Source: Calothrix anomala FACHB-343
Lineage (GTDB): Bacteria; Cyanobacteriota; Cyanobacteriia; Cyanobacteriales; Nostocaceae
NCBI RefSeq assembly: GCF_014696435.1
Contig: NZ_JACJQG010000013.1
Coordinates: 1 to 64,000, forward strand
Length of the DNA: 64,000 nt
Direction of reading: 5' to 3'
A program made the translations under genes and the position numbers. The notes below the pieces were generated by a model. The model was not told where the DNA came from. It made no database searches and was given only the letters and a program-made list of their open reading frames with translations. This document shows, piece after piece, positions 34,117-44,155 of the stretch. How positions within the stretch are numbered: position 1 is the first letter of the stretch; each line of letters begins with the position of its first letter.

Positions 34117-34938
34117 TTAATTTTTCTTCTTCCACATCCACGCTGCCAAGATACTCATAAACAATACTCCCATTACACCTTGCAAAGGATTATTATTCAC
34201 CCCAGTTACCCAATCAGGAACTTGACCAGAATATTTAATTAATTGACCGACATTAATAATGTAATATCCCCCAACCAAACCCCCATGCAATCCGATTGGT
34301 AAGCCCAGCCTTCCTCTACGCCAACGTTTCCCCCACACTTGGGTTAACCCCAATAATACTAAAGCAGGAAATTGTGGCAGAGTATGAATAATTGCTGCTA
34401 ATGGCTTAATAAAATGCAATCCTGCAAATATAATCGCATCTGTCCATAGAGAAATATTGGTTTTGTAATTTCGCTCTAATTCATTCAACAACCAACCGCG
34501 AAATAATAATTCCTCAGCAAAACCTACGCCTATACCAACAATACAACCTTCTAAAACAATTTTTAGTAAAAATACCTGGGATTGTTGCCAAATTAACCAG
34601 CCAAAAGCCCCTTGTAAGCCAAATAATATTAAAACGCTACTAATACCAATAGCCAAACCCCATACTAAGTCTACGCCGTTATTGCGAGAAAACTCCAAAC
34701 CATAATGCTGTAGTATATGCGGTTCTTGATAAACATATTTACCCCATATTCTTAATAAGAAAATAAACTCTACATAGAGCAATACCATTGTTAATATACT
34801 TACTAAATTAGCATCCTTGACTAGTAAGTATATTGGTGCAGCAAATGGCAACCATAGCAATAATAAGGCTAATATAAAACAACCCAGCCTTATAGGGGCA
34901 GGGCGTTGAGCTAAATGATGAATAAATTGAATTTTCAT
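34117..34938 (-). CDS. CPBP family intramembrane glutamic endopeptidase
   Basis: A 273-residue protein with about seven to eight membrane helices. The Abi/CPBP motifs are present: EELLFRGWLLNELE (EExxxR), FAGLHFIKP, and GLHGGLVGGYYI. The family includes CAAX-type prenyl-protein proteases and bacteriocin-immunity proteins; the cyanobacterial substrate is unknown. Single gene, with an ATTCGTA repeat upstream. Confidence 0.88.
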   Translation of the reverse strand: MKIQFIHHLAQRPAPIRLGCFILALLLLWLPFAAPIYLLVKDANLVSILTMVLLYVEFIFLLRIWGKYVYQEPHILQHYGLEFSRNNGVDLVWGLAIGISSVLILFGLQGAFGWLIWQQSQVFLLKIVLEGCIVGIGVGFAEELLFRGWLLNELERNYKTNISLWTDAIIFAGLHFIKPLAAIIHTLPQFPALVLLGLTQVWGKRWRRGRLGLPIGLHGGLVGGYYIINVGQLIKYSGQVPDWVTGVNNNPLQGVMGVLFMSILAAWMWKKKN

Positions 34939-34956
34939 AAAAGCAAAGCCATAAAT

Positions 34957-35180
34957 AATTTGTAATTCGTAATTCGTAATTCGTAATTCATTATTAAAGA
35001 TAAGTCTAGACTTAATCTTTGAGGATAGAAACCCACACGGATTTTTAGTAAGTAGGCAATGTTACCACAGCATATTACAAAATGTAAAAAGCTGGTAACT
35101 TTAATTAAAGACAAAAATTATCTTGCAATTGTGCCTACCTACTTGATTACGAATTACGAATTATCAATTACGAATTATTT
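34957..35180. repeat. AATTCGTAATTCGTAATT arrays, two inverted copies
   Basis: GTAATTCGTAATTC units at 34963-34990 and the complementary ATTACGAATTA units at 35145-35176 form inverted ends about 155 bp apart between the CPBP and clpS genes. They could be a small foldback element. Confidence 0.6.
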
Positions 35181-35462
35181 TTATTCATCAGGTTCAATTG
35201 TGCTACTTAAACCATGACTTTTTAAAGTTTCACAGTAGAACTCAGCATGTTCTTGCGCACAAGTAATCACTAAAGCTAGCCCGTTATGATGGGCTTCCAT
35301 CATAATGCTCACAGCTTGGGGCTGGCTGAGGCTCGGCACTGTAGTCATTAGTACCTGCACCACGTACTCCATAGAGTTGTAGTCGTCGTTATGGAGCAAA
35401 ACGCGATACTGAGGCGCGAGCTTGCGGGATGTGGAACGCTTCTCAATGGTTTCGACTGACAC
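35181..35462 (-). CDS. clpS: ClpS, ATP-dependent Clp protease adaptor
   Basis: Delivers N-degron substrates to ClpAP/ClpC. 93 residues with the conserved YRVLLHNDDYNSMEYVV core (NDD substrate pocket), HHNGLALVITCAQEHAEFY. It starts at GTG; the frame is open further upstream but has no ATG. Single gene. Confidence 0.92.
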   Translation of the reverse strand: MSVETIEKRSTSRKLAPQYRVLLHNDDYNSMEYVVQVLMTTVPSLSQPQAVSIMMEAHHNGLALVITCAQEHAEFYCETLKSHGLSSTIEPDE

Positions 35463-35698
35463 GGTTCTTTGCTCTTTCAGGTTTGCTTTACTACAACAAA
35501 ATGACTGTCAAGCGATCGCTTCACAGTTATTCACTTATTTTATAGCATTTATATTCAGATGCCTGCCCAGAAAAATTTTTGCTTTTAAAAGCCGATGATG
35601 ACAATCCCGTTTCCAACAAGGTAGGTGTAATAGTGCTAACCTAATGGTTGCAGCCGTTTTTCCTTGACAAGATTACCGCCTGCTACAAGCGGCAGATT

Positions 35699-36061
35699 AT
35701 GGACATGAGCCTAGACTTTCAACCAGGACAAATTGTCTCTTTAAAGCATCGCGACATAATTCTTTATGCAGAAGTCATTCAAGTTGTGCTTTCCCGTCAA
35801 TTGTGCTGGGTACGTCCTGTAGTGCTAGTTGATTACATGCTTGAACCACCCCATCTCACCGATTTGCGAGATGCTTCGGATTTACTCTGGCCTGTAAATT
35901 TATTTCAACCCGCCCTAGATACCGAAGTTATTGCGATATTAAGTCAAGTATTAGCCAAAGAACCGAAAACTGAACCCGACTCAGGCGCTAAACAGAAACT
36001 CCATCAGTTTATGCACTTAGTTTGGCAGGAATATCAGCAGGAGCTAGGGGCTAGGGACTAG
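35699..36061 (+). CDS. Conserved-looking hypothetical protein
   Basis: About 120 residues from ATG 35699 (MDMSLDFQPGQIVSLKH); an upstream TTG at 35648 or ATG 35705 are alternatives. Small beta-rich start (GQIVSLKHRDIILYAEVIQVVLSRQLCWVRPVVL), then helices. No known domain is recognised. Convergent with the aminotransferase gene. Confidence 0.7.
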   Translation: MDMSLDFQPGQIVSLKHRDIILYAEVIQVVLSRQLCWVRPVVLVDYMLEPPHLTDLRDASDLLWPVNLFQPALDTEVIAILSQVLAKEPKTEPDSGAKQKLHQFMHLVWQEYQQELGARD

Positions 36062-36168
36062 GAATTTTAGATTTTAGATTTTGGATTTTAGATTCAAATA
36101 CAATCCAAAATCGCAAATCCAAAATCCAAAATTGTTTCAATGCCCAATGCCCAATGCCCAATGCCCAT
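36060..36168. repeat. ATTTTAG/ATCCAAA and AATGCCC tandem arrays
   Basis: Degenerate ATTTTAG units (36063-36095), ATCCAAA units (36102-36132) and AATGCCC units (36139-36167) fill the gap between convergent genes. Confidence 0.85.
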
Positions 36169-37340
36169 CATTCATACCTAATCCCCGCATCCTTGAGGCG
36201 TTGAATTGCTTCGTGCATTCGCTCGTCAGATATGGTGAGGGCGATGCGGAAAAAGCCTTCTCCGGCGGCACCGTAACCGTTGCCTGGAGGCACAAGAATG
36301 CCGCATTTGTCAAGGAGAAGGTTGACAAATTCTGTGGAGGTATATCCTGAGGGTACTGGAACCCAGACGTAAAGAGTCGCTTTTGGCGCTTGAATCGGCC
36401 AGCCTAAAGATTGTAGCCCTTTAACGATAATATCTCGGCGATTTTGGTATACAGAAATGACAGATTGCAGTTCTGATTCATCGGTAGAATAAGCAGCGAT
36501 CGCACTCACTTGAATGGCTTTAAATACCCCAGAATCAACGTTACTTTTCACCTGTGTTAAGCCTTTAATCCCCATAGCATTACCGACGACAAAACCAATC
36601 CGCCAGCCGGTCATATTGTAAGACTTAGATAAACTGTGAAATTCAATGGCTACATCCTTAGCACCGGGGATTTGGAGAATACTCGGCGGTTTATAGCCAT
36701 CGTATGCCATTTCTGAGTAAGCATTGTCATGGCATAGCAAAATACCGTATTGCTTACAAAAAGCTACCAATTCCTCAAAAAACTCTATTGTTGCTAATGC
36801 TCCTGTGGGATTATTTGGATAGTTAATCCACAACAGTTTTGCTTGGCGGGCTACTTCTTCGGGAATCGCCGTCAAATCGGGTAAAAATTGATTCTCTGCC
36901 TTTAAGGGCATAGTATAGGGTTCGCCACCCGCAAATAATGTTGCAGTTCGGTAAACAGGATAACCAGGATCGGGTATGAGCGTGTAATCTCCTGCTTCTA
37001 CAAAGGCGAGGAAGGTATTATGAATTGCTTCTTTAGAACCAATAGAAGACACAACTTCTGTATTGGGATTTAACCCAGCTACTCCAAACCGTCGTTCCAT
37101 CCACTTAGCTGCTGCTTCCCGGAATGCTTGAGTACCTTGATAGGGGGGATAGTTGTGGGTGGAGGGATTATCTATCGCCTCATGCATTACTTGGAGTATA
37201 TGGGCTGGAGTCGGTCTATCTGGATCGCCCACCGCTAAATTGATGATATCAACTCCCTGAGCTACGAGTTCATTTCCTTTGCGATTAATCTCAGCGAACA
37301 GATAGGGAGGAATTTTTTCTAGGCGTTTAGCGAAGTGCAT
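36168..37340 (-). CDS. Class I/II aminotransferase (LL-diaminopimelate / aspartate type)
   Basis: 390-residue PLP enzyme, full length. The N-terminus ..INLAVGDPDRPTP, YPPYQGTQAFREAAA, and WINYPNNPTGA (Asn contacts PLP), YSEMAYDG, the PLP lysine in SLSKSYNMTGWRIGF (about residue 237), and FFRIALTISDERM at the end. It belongs to the group annotated as DapL-like or AspC-like; true cyanobacterial DapL proteins differ at the N-terminus, so I leave the substrate open. Confidence 0.88.
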   Translation of the reverse strand: MHFAKRLEKIPPYLFAEINRKGNELVAQGVDIINLAVGDPDRPTPAHILQVMHEAIDNPSTHNYPPYQGTQAFREAAAKWMERRFGVAGLNPNTEVVSSIGSKEAIHNTFLAFVEAGDYTLIPDPGYPVYRTATLFAGGEPYTMPLKAENQFLPDLTAIPEEVARQAKLLWINYPNNPTGALATIEFFEELVAFCKQYGILLCHDNAYSEMAYDGYKPPSILQIPGAKDVAIEFHSLSKSYNMTGWRIGFVVGNAMGIKGLTQVKSNVDSGVFKAIQVSAIAAYSTDESELQSVISVYQNRRDIIVKGLQSLGWPIQAPKATLYVWVPVPSGYTSTEFVNLLLDKCGILVPPGNGYGAAGEGFFRIALTISDERMHEAIQRLKDAGIRYE

Positions 37341-37548
37341 GGCGAATTATTAATAGTGCAAATGTTAATGCTCATTAGCACAGTTTACGCCAGAGGAGGG
37401 ATCTAAATATTTAACTCACCCAAAATTGCCCTAGATGAGAGCAGTGGAGTTATTGGTGCAAGAGTTTTCCGAAATGAATGTTGAGAATGCTGAAGTTATA
37501 TAGCTCTAGGTAGAGAAAAAAAATGCCAATTCGCACAATAATTGATTG

Positions 37549-37746
37549 TTATCCCCAGCTCGGAACTAATTTAATTCTTCCGGCATCCATCTCTGCCATT
37601 AATAATTCCAGAGCTTCATAATCAACATCAGATATATAACCCATTTGTGTTAATTCTGAGTTGATTTCATTTTCAATTTCTGGGGTTAACTTTTTAATAT
37701 CCAGAGCCTTTTCTACTAATTGCCGAATAACATGTTTAGTTCCCAT
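37549..37746 (-). CDS. Small hypothetical protein
   Basis: 65 residues, soluble, helical and acidic (MGTKHVIRQLVEKALDIKKL, YEALELLMAEMDAGRIKLVP). Looks like the short regulatory or antitoxin-size proteins common in cyanobacteria, but no family is recognised. A perfect CRP-type palindrome lies 81 bp upstream of its start. Confidence 0.6.
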   Translation of the reverse strand: MGTKHVIRQLVEKALDIKKLTPEIENEINSELTQMGYISDVDYEALELLMAEMDAGRIKLVPSWG

Positions 37747-37826
37747 AAAGTGTAAGCCAAATTTTATTTGATCTTAATTATCCAAGATAAAGTTTGGTAT
37801 AAAAAGTGATCTGAAACCATAATACG

Positions 37827-37844
37827 TTGTGATCTAGATCACAA
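37827..37844. promoter_or_regulatory. Perfect CRP/SyCRP-type operator
   Basis: TTGTGATCTAGATCACAA is a perfect 18-bp palindrome containing TGTGA-N6-TCACA, the consensus of cAMP receptor proteins. It lies 81 bp before the leftward 65-residue gene and 376 bp before the STAS gene. Confidence 0.75.
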
Positions 37845-38219
37845 TGATATACCAAGGGACTTCACAATTAAACTCAGTATTTACCGATGTTCAGCAGAAA
37901 ATTACCGGATTTTCACGGAAAGGCTAACCCGATTATAAATCAACTTCAACAGCAGACAAAGTAACTTTCTCAGCATAGTTACTTATGTTAATCTGCTGTT
38001 ATAGTTGGCTATGTTGATTGTTTTTTAACTTTGAATAAAAAAAAGTATATATACATACAATTTCCCATGTATTTAGGACAATCTTTAAAAGACTACGTAA
38101 GTGAATAAAGATTCAGCAAAGGAACATCAGACAATTGGCCGATGTAATGGAAAAAAGTTTATGTTCTAATACATCTCAGCTAGAGTTTACTGTTCAATAA
38201 CTTTAATTAGGATTTGATT
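37845..38219. other. Gap upstream of the STAS gene
   Basis: AT-rich; includes GTATATATACATAC at 38045-38058 (GTA-N8-TAC by chance in a TA-rich run). No ORF or RNA gene is supported. Confidence 0.4.
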
Positions 38220-38522
38220 ATGCAAGCGGTACTTACGTGTCCACAAATTACAGTTATTCGTCCCCAAGGTTGTCTCAATGCTACCAATGCGTTGGAATTT
38301 GAGCGGGAGATGACTACCGCTTTGGCAAAGGACGATACCTCCACTTTGGTAGTGGACTTAGCAAAGGTAGAATCGTTAGACAGCGCAGGTTTGATGGCTT
38401 TAGTATCGGCTTTGAGGCTAGCGGGAACTTTAGGCCGAAGTTTGCGTCTGACCTCTGTTTCTGCGTCAATAAGAATTATTTTTGAATTGACACAATTAGA
38501 CCAAGTATTTGAAATTTTTTAA
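38220..38522 (+). CDS. STAS-domain anti-sigma factor antagonist
   Basis: 101 residues from ATG 38220. One STAS domain: VIRPQGCLNATNALEFEREM, LVVDLAKVESLDSAGLMALVSALR with phosphorylatable S55 in DSAG, ending VFEIF. SpoIIAA-like proteins control sigma factors by partner switching. No anti-sigma kinase is adjacent. Confidence 0.9.
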   Translation: MQAVLTCPQITVIRPQGCLNATNALEFEREMTTALAKDDTSTLVVDLAKVESLDSAGLMALVSALRLAGTLGRSLRLTSVSASIRIIFELTQLDQVFEIF

Positions 38523-38782
38523 ATTAAATCTGGATAAACAGCAATATCGCTGAGGGAGATGGCAAAATATGAGAAACAAGGCAGTAGTTTCGGTCTTGAA
38601 TCCGTAATTTACCAGATCTCCCTCATAAAGGCTTCAACAAGCTGGCGGTTTGCTCTTCAAACTTTAATTTTCTCTGTATGTAACAGAATTGTAAGTTGCA
38701 GCGGATGTTTCTGTGAAATGACCTAATCAATGCTATGTTTAGAGGTGAGTAGCTGTAATTAAGGTAGCTAGAAGATAGCACA

Positions 38783-41455
38783 GTGGCTGTTGCAGTTGAA
38801 AAATTAATCACACCGGATATTTTTAAGCCAGCGCGTTACTTAGGTAATGAGCGTTTAGCAATACACAAACCTTGGGAAACGGCAACAATACGCTGGGTGC
38901 TTACCTATCCAGAAGTATATGAAGTCGGCTCGTCCAACTTAGGACATATCATTCTCTATAACATCTTAAATGCCCAGCCGCGACAGTTATGCGATCGCGC
39001 TTACCTACCCGGCCCGGATTTATCAGCGAAACTCCGACAAACAAATACACCGTTATTTGCTGTCGAATCGAAGCGATCGCTGAATGAATTTGATATTTTG
39101 GGCTTTAGTCTCAGTTACGAGCTGGGAGCCACCAACATTTTAGAAATGTTGGATTTGGCAGGCATACCCCTAACCTGGCAAGAACGAACAGAGGGCAATT
39201 ACCCCCTAATTTTTGCCGGTGGGCAGACAGCAACATCCAATCCCGAACCTTACACCGACTTCTTTGACTTTATCGCCCTTGGCGATGGAGAAGAACTATT
39301 ACCAGAAATTGGCTTAGTTTTAGAAGAAGGTAAACAAGTCGGGTTGAGCCGGAAAGAATTGTTGCTGGACTTAGCTCAAATCCCAGGTGTATATGTACCC
39401 CAGTTTTATCAAATGGCAGAGGATGGTTCGGTACATCCGATAGAGCCAAATGTTCCCAAACGCATTTTGCGCCGGGTGGCTACCCCCATCCCGGCTTATT
39501 CCATTGGGCTAGTCCCCTACGTCGAGACAGTACACGATCGCCTAACCATTGAAATTCGCCGGGGTTGCACTCGTGGTTGTCGCTTTTGTCAACCAGGAAT
39601 GCTCACCCGTCCCGCCAGAGATGTCGCCCCCGAAAAAGTCGTCGAAGCCATTGAAGCGGGAATGCGGGCGACAGGTTACAATGAATTTTCCTTGCTCTCC
39701 CTGAGCTGTTCTGATTATTTAGCCCTCCCAGCCGTGGGGATGGAAATTAAAAATCGGTTAAAAAATGAAAATATTACCCTCTCTCTCCCTAGCCAAAGGG
39801 TAGATAGATTTGACGAAAATATTGCCAATATCCTGGGCGGTACCAGACAAGGCGGGCTAACCTTTGCCCCAGAAGCGGGAACCCAGAGAATGCGAGATAT
39901 TGTCAATAAAGGACTGACCAATGAAGAATTGCTCAGAGGGGTAAAAACAGCTTGGGAAAATGGCTGGGATAAAATCAAGTTGTACTTTATGATTGGTTTA
40001 CCGGGTGAAACCGATGCCGATGTCGTCGGTATTGCCGAAACCGTCAGCTGGTTACAGCGTGAATGTCGAGGACAAGGTAGAAGACCGCTCAACTTTAATA
40101 TTACGATTTCTAACTTTACACCCAAACCCCATACCCCCTTCCAATGGCACTCAGTGGCGACAGCAGAATTTGCCCGCAAACAGCAGCTATTGCGGCAAGA
40201 ATTTCGCCGGATTAGAGGAGTCAAGCTAAACTTTACTGATATCCGGATTTCTGCAATGGAAGACTTTATAGGCAGAGGCGATCGCTCTTTAGGCAAAGTC
40301 CTCCGCCGCGCGTGGGAGTTAGGAGCAGGAATGGATTCTTGGTATGACAGTGTAGATAAAGCTTTTGCCGCTTGGGGGGAAGCGATCGCCGAAGCAGGTC
40401 TAGACTGGAAATACCGTCAAGTAGAACAGGGTGAATGGAACCTGTTTCATCAACAAGACAATCAATTAGAGAAGGCGGCAACGCTAAAAGACAACGACAA
40501 GGAAAATTCCCTGTCAGCAACTTCCACCGTTTCCCCTTCCCAGACAACCGCCCTTGATGTACCCTTACCTTGGGATCACATTGATACCGGAATTGATAAA
40601 AAGTGGCTGAAAGAAGATTTACAACGCGCCCTAGAAGCCGCAATTGTTCCAGACTGTTCTTTTGATGGCTGTTCTCATTGCGGTGTCTGTGGCACCGATT
40701 TTGGTCACAATATCGTCATCGAGCCACCGCCCATCCCGGAATTTGCTGGTGAGTTTGTGCCTAATACTACTAAAGTCCAACGCTTGCGCGTCTGGTTTGG
40801 CAAGCAAGGCGACATGGCTTTAGTCAGCCACTTAGATTTACTCCGCCTGTTCGATCGCGTGGTGCGCCGCGCTGGTTTACCCATAGCCTTTACTGGCGGG
40901 TTTCATCCCTCTCCGCGTATTTCCGTAGCTAATGCCTTAGCTTTGGGAGTAACAAGCAATGGTGAAATAGTAGATTTTGAATTAACGCAGTTAATGGCAG
41001 TGGAAACTTTCCGCGAACATTTAACTCAAGAATTACCCAAAGACATCCCTATATACGATGTCCAACAAGTGGATTTAAAAGCTCCTTCAGCTAGTCAAGC
41101 AATTGTCGCCGCAGAATATTTCATTACTGTGTCTACAATGACAGAAGTTACGCCTAGTCAATGGCAAAACTGGATTGAGCAAATTCAAGCTCAAACCGAA
41201 ATTACTTACGAGCAAACCAGCAAATCTGGGAAAACACAGGTAGTAAATCTGCGCGATCGCTTATTTGCACTGGAATTGATTGCTAGCGACAACAGCCCCA
41301 CCGAGTCTACAGCCAAACTACGTTATTTAGGCAGCTGTCGTCCTGATGGCGTGTCGTTGCGTCCCGAACAAATTCTATTTATGTTAGAAATAGTAACAGG
41401 CTCAGAATTTGTTCTGTTGCACATCCAGCGCAATCGGCTAGTTTTAGGTATATAA
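38783..41455 (+). CDS. TIGR03960-type radical SAM protein fused to DUF2344
   Basis: 890 residues, GTG start. The N-terminal half is a B12-binding-like/radical SAM enzyme with cluster motif RRGCTRGCRFCQPGMLTRPAR, APEAGTQRMRDIVNKG and FMIGLPGET. The C-terminal ~250 residues are DUF2344 (VQRLRVWFGKQGDMALVSHL, FTGGFHPSPRISVANALALG), linked after a Cys-rich CSHCGVC block. The substrate is unknown; in some bacteria the two parts are separate genes next to rne/rng. Here it lies directly upstream of rne. Confidence 0.9.
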   Translation: MAVAVEKLITPDIFKPARYLGNERLAIHKPWETATIRWVLTYPEVYEVGSSNLGHIILYNILNAQPRQLCDRAYLPGPDLSAKLRQTNTPLFAVESKRSLNEFDILGFSLSYELGATNILEMLDLAGIPLTWQERTEGNYPLIFAGGQTATSNPEPYTDFFDFIALGDGEELLPEIGLVLEEGKQVGLSRKELLLDLAQIPGVYVPQFYQMAEDGSVHPIEPNVPKRILRRVATPIPAYSIGLVPYVETVHDRLTIEIRRGCTRGCRFCQPGMLTRPARDVAPEKVVEAIEAGMRATGYNEFSLLSLSCSDYLALPAVGMEIKNRLKNENITLSLPSQRVDRFDENIANILGGTRQGGLTFAPEAGTQRMRDIVNKGLTNEELLRGVKTAWENGWDKIKLYFMIGLPGETDADVVGIAETVSWLQRECRGQGRRPLNFNITISNFTPKPHTPFQWHSVATAEFARKQQLLRQEFRRIRGVKLNFTDIRISAMEDFIGRGDRSLGKVLRRAWELGAGMDSWYDSVDKAFAAWGEAIAEAGLDWKYRQVEQGEWNLFHQQDNQLEKAATLKDNDKENSLSATSTVSPSQTTALDVPLPWDHIDTGIDKKWLKEDLQRALEAAIVPDCSFDGCSHCGVCGTDFGHNIVIEPPPIPEFAGEFVPNTTKVQRLRVWFGKQGDMALVSHLDLLRLFDRVVRRAGLPIAFTGGFHPSPRISVANALALGVTSNGEIVDFELTQLMAVETFREHLTQELPKDIPIYDVQQVDLKAPSASQAIVAAEYFITVSTMTEVTPSQWQNWIEQIQAQTEITYEQTSKSGKTQVVNLRDRLFALELIASDNSPTESTAKLRYLGSCRPDGVSLRPEQILFMLEIVTGSEFVLLHIQRNRLVLGI

Positions 41456-42003
41456 TCCGTCAAGGGTAACTGGCTAGTAGTTGCCCTAACTTGGTACATC
41501 GTGGGAATTGATTTTTGGCAAGGTTGCGTTAGAATGGGATGAAGAGAAATTTTCTGGCGCTGCATTGAATCAGCTGATTCACTACCCGATTCAGGGTCAA
41601 AAGCAAAAATATTAGAGTGCAACTTCTAGGATAGTATCCCGGAAAAACTGAGGCAGGTTAAAGAACACTCTCTCTATAGCTACTTAGTGAATTAGTCATT
41701 AATAACAGGCTCGTCGGCAACTCTTCCTCCATGCTTTTAAAACAACTGCTGAATACCTAATACTTCAACGTTAAAGGTATAGCATCAAAAATCAACCATA
41801 GATGGTTGATTCAATTGCTTAAACATATGCAGCCTTTTTGGAATAATAGCGCGTGGAAACGCCATCACACCTTCCCTAGCTCTTTAACTCAGAGCTTAGA
41901 TTCACAAATTTTATTACCAGCAGCACCTTTTAAGGATTGCAGGGGCGAGAGGCATAATAAACCTCCTTTACCAGTTAGTGCTGCAAATTTTTGAGGAAAT
42001 TGA
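41456..42003 (+). promoter_or_regulatory. rne leader / promoter region
   Basis: 548 bp before rne. Long rne 5' UTRs are used for RNase E autoregulation in cyanobacteria and enterobacteria; this is inference from position. A 62-codon ORF inside (41806-41994) does not look like a protein. Confidence 0.4.
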
Positions 42004-44148
42004 ATGCCAAAGCAAATTATTATCGCGGAACAGCATCAAATCGCGGCTGTCTTTTCGGAAGATCAAATACAAGAACTGGTGGTAGCCACAGGTCATCACC
42101 AAATTGGTGATATCTACCTGGGTGTAGTCGAAAATGTATTACCAGGTATTGATGCAGCCTTTGTGAATATTGGCGATCCAGAACGTAACGGTTTTATTCA
42201 TGTTACTGATTTGGGGCCTTTAAAGCTCAAGCGTACCGCCGCCGCCATTACAGAATTATTAGCACCACAACAAAAAGTACTGGTGCAAGTGATGAAAGAG
42301 CCAACGGGAACCAAAGGCCCCAGGCTCACTGGTAACATTACCTTACCGGGGCGTTATGTAGTGCTGATGCCCTATGGTAGAGGTGTCAACTTATCGCGGC
42401 GAATTAAAAGTGAAAGCGAACGTAACCGTTTGCGCGCACTAGCAATTTTAATTAAACCTGCGGGAATGGGCTTACTAGTCCGCACAGAAGCAGAAGGTAA
42501 ACCAGAAGAAGCAATCATTGAAGATTTAGAAGTATTGCAGAAACAGTGGGAAGCAATTCAACAAGAAGCTCAATCTACCCGCGCGCCAGCCTTACTGAAT
42601 CGAGATGATGACTTTATTCAACGTGTCCTGCGGGATATGTACGGTGCAGATGTGAATCGGATTGTTGTCGATTCCAGTACCGGTTTGAAGCGAGTCAAAC
42701 AGTATTTGCAAAACTGGAGCGGGGGTCAAACACCGCAGGGATTGTTAATCGATCACCATCGCGATCGCTCGCCAATTTTAGAATACTTCCGCATTAATGC
42801 TGCTATTAGAGAAGCCCTCAAACCAAGAGTAGACTTACCTTCTGGGGGATACATCATCATTCAGCCTACTGAGGCATTAACAGTTATAGATGTTAACTCC
42901 GGCTCCTTTACACGTTCTGCTACAGCTAGAGAAACAGTGTTGTGGACAAACTGTGAAGCCGCCACAGAAATTGCCCGCCAAATGCGTCTACGTAATATTG
43001 CTGGGGTAATTGTAGTCGATTTCATTGATATGGAATCGCGCCGCGACCAATTGCAAGTTCTGGAACACTTTAATAAAGCCCTGAAAGCAGATAAAGCGCG
43101 CCCGCAAATCGCCCAACTCACCGAGTTAGGTTTGGTCGAACTTACCCGGAAACGCCAAGGTCAAAATATTTACGAACTATTTGGTGAAACTTGTTCCCAC
43201 TGCGGTGGTTTAGGGCATACAGTGCGTCTCCCTGGAGAAAGCGAAAGCAGAATGCCGACACCCCCAGCAGAAATTCCCGATCGCTTTGTCTTACCCCATA
43301 GAGAGCCAAGAGAAGCAAGAGAACCCAGAGAAATCCGCGAAACCAGAGAAATCCGCGAAACCAGAGAACCACGGCTACCAGTAGCCCGGATTCCCGAACC
43401 CAGGGAAACATACGATGGCTTTGGCGAACCATTTGATACAGACTCAGACTTAAGTGCCCTGAATCTGATGAATCATCCCAGCTATCAAGAAATGAGCGAT
43501 CGCGATAAGCGCCGCACCCGTACTCGTCGCAGTCGCATTGGTATCGGTACTCCCAATGGCAAAGATGAACCCAGAGTAATTAACAGTCCACTCACTTATA
43601 GTAGCGAAGCCGACTTAGATCTTGATGCTGATAACGAACTAGCAACAACATCAGAGATACCTGCACCTACCCTCAACAAACAAAGTTGGGGCGAACGTGG
43701 AGAACGGACAAAAATTACCAAAGTCGAGCCAGTCAAACCAGTGGTAGAACCACCGGAAATTAGGACTGTAGAAATGACCATAGAAGAGCAGGATGTTTTC
43801 GCTTTAATGGGTATTTCGCCTTTGGTGAAATTAGAGCGGGAAGTCAAAAATCCCAAATCTGTGATTATCAACATTGTCCAACCCGGACAAGCGCCAACTG
43901 CATCCCCCGAACCAGTTTTAGAGCCAATTCCTGCTCCCCAGAAAACTAAAACTGAAGTTAGCGCCGTTAAATTAGCTGCACCACCAGTTGAAGTTGAACC
44001 ACAACCTGTTTTACCCCAACCAGTCATCGAACCATCAGGATTTACTGACATTGCTGATGAAGGGGAAGTAACTACTTCCACCGCCAGCCGTCGCCGTCGT
44101 CGCCGTTCTTCCGCCACTGACGGCAGTAGCTCCACCGAAGAAAGTTAA
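42004..44148 (+). CDS. rne: Ribonuclease E (cyanobacterial type)
   Basis: 714-residue endoribonuclease for mRNA decay and rRNA processing. Catalytic N-terminal region: S1 domain (HHQIGDIYLGVVENVLPGIDAAFVNIG), RNase H-like and 5'-sensor parts, the DNase-I-like active site TVIDVNSGSFT and VVDFIDME, and Zn-link cysteines C397 and C400 (CSHCGG). The C-terminal tail is non-catalytic: REPRE/REIRET repeats near residues 433-458 and a final SRRRRRRSSA, the arginine-rich motif reported to bind PNPase in cyanobacteria. Followed 7 bp later by rnhB. Confidence 0.95.
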   Translation: MPKQIIIAEQHQIAAVFSEDQIQELVVATGHHQIGDIYLGVVENVLPGIDAAFVNIGDPERNGFIHVTDLGPLKLKRTAAAITELLAPQQKVLVQVMKEPTGTKGPRLTGNITLPGRYVVLMPYGRGVNLSRRIKSESERNRLRALAILIKPAGMGLLVRTEAEGKPEEAIIEDLEVLQKQWEAIQQEAQSTRAPALLNRDDDFIQRVLRDMYGADVNRIVVDSSTGLKRVKQYLQNWSGGQTPQGLLIDHHRDRSPILEYFRINAAIREALKPRVDLPSGGYIIIQPTEALTVIDVNSGSFTRSATARETVLWTNCEAATEIARQMRLRNIAGVIVVDFIDMESRRDQLQVLEHFNKALKADKARPQIAQLTELGLVELTRKRQGQNIYELFGETCSHCGGLGHTVRLPGESESRMPTPPAEIPDRFVLPHREPREAREPREIRETREIRETREPRLPVARIPEPRETYDGFGEPFDTDSDLSALNLMNHPSYQEMSDRDKRRTRTRRSRIGIGTPNGKDEPRVINSPLTYSSEADLDLDADNELATTSEIPAPTLNKQSWGERGERTKITKVEPVKPVVEPPEIRTVEMTIEEQDVFALMGISPLVKLEREVKNPKSVIINIVQPGQAPTASPEPVLEPIPAPQKTKTEVSAVKLAAPPVEVEPQPVLPQPVIEPSGFTDIADEGEVTTSTASRRRRRRSSATDGSSSTEES

Positions 44149-44155
44149 TCTAAGT

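Noticed and set aside
38045-38058. GTATATATACATAC as an NtcA box
   Set aside because: Lies in a TA-rich run and lacks a TA-N3-T box 22 nt further on.
41806-41994. 62-codon ORF before rne
   Set aside because: No protein-like composition, no ribosome site; lies in the expected long leader.
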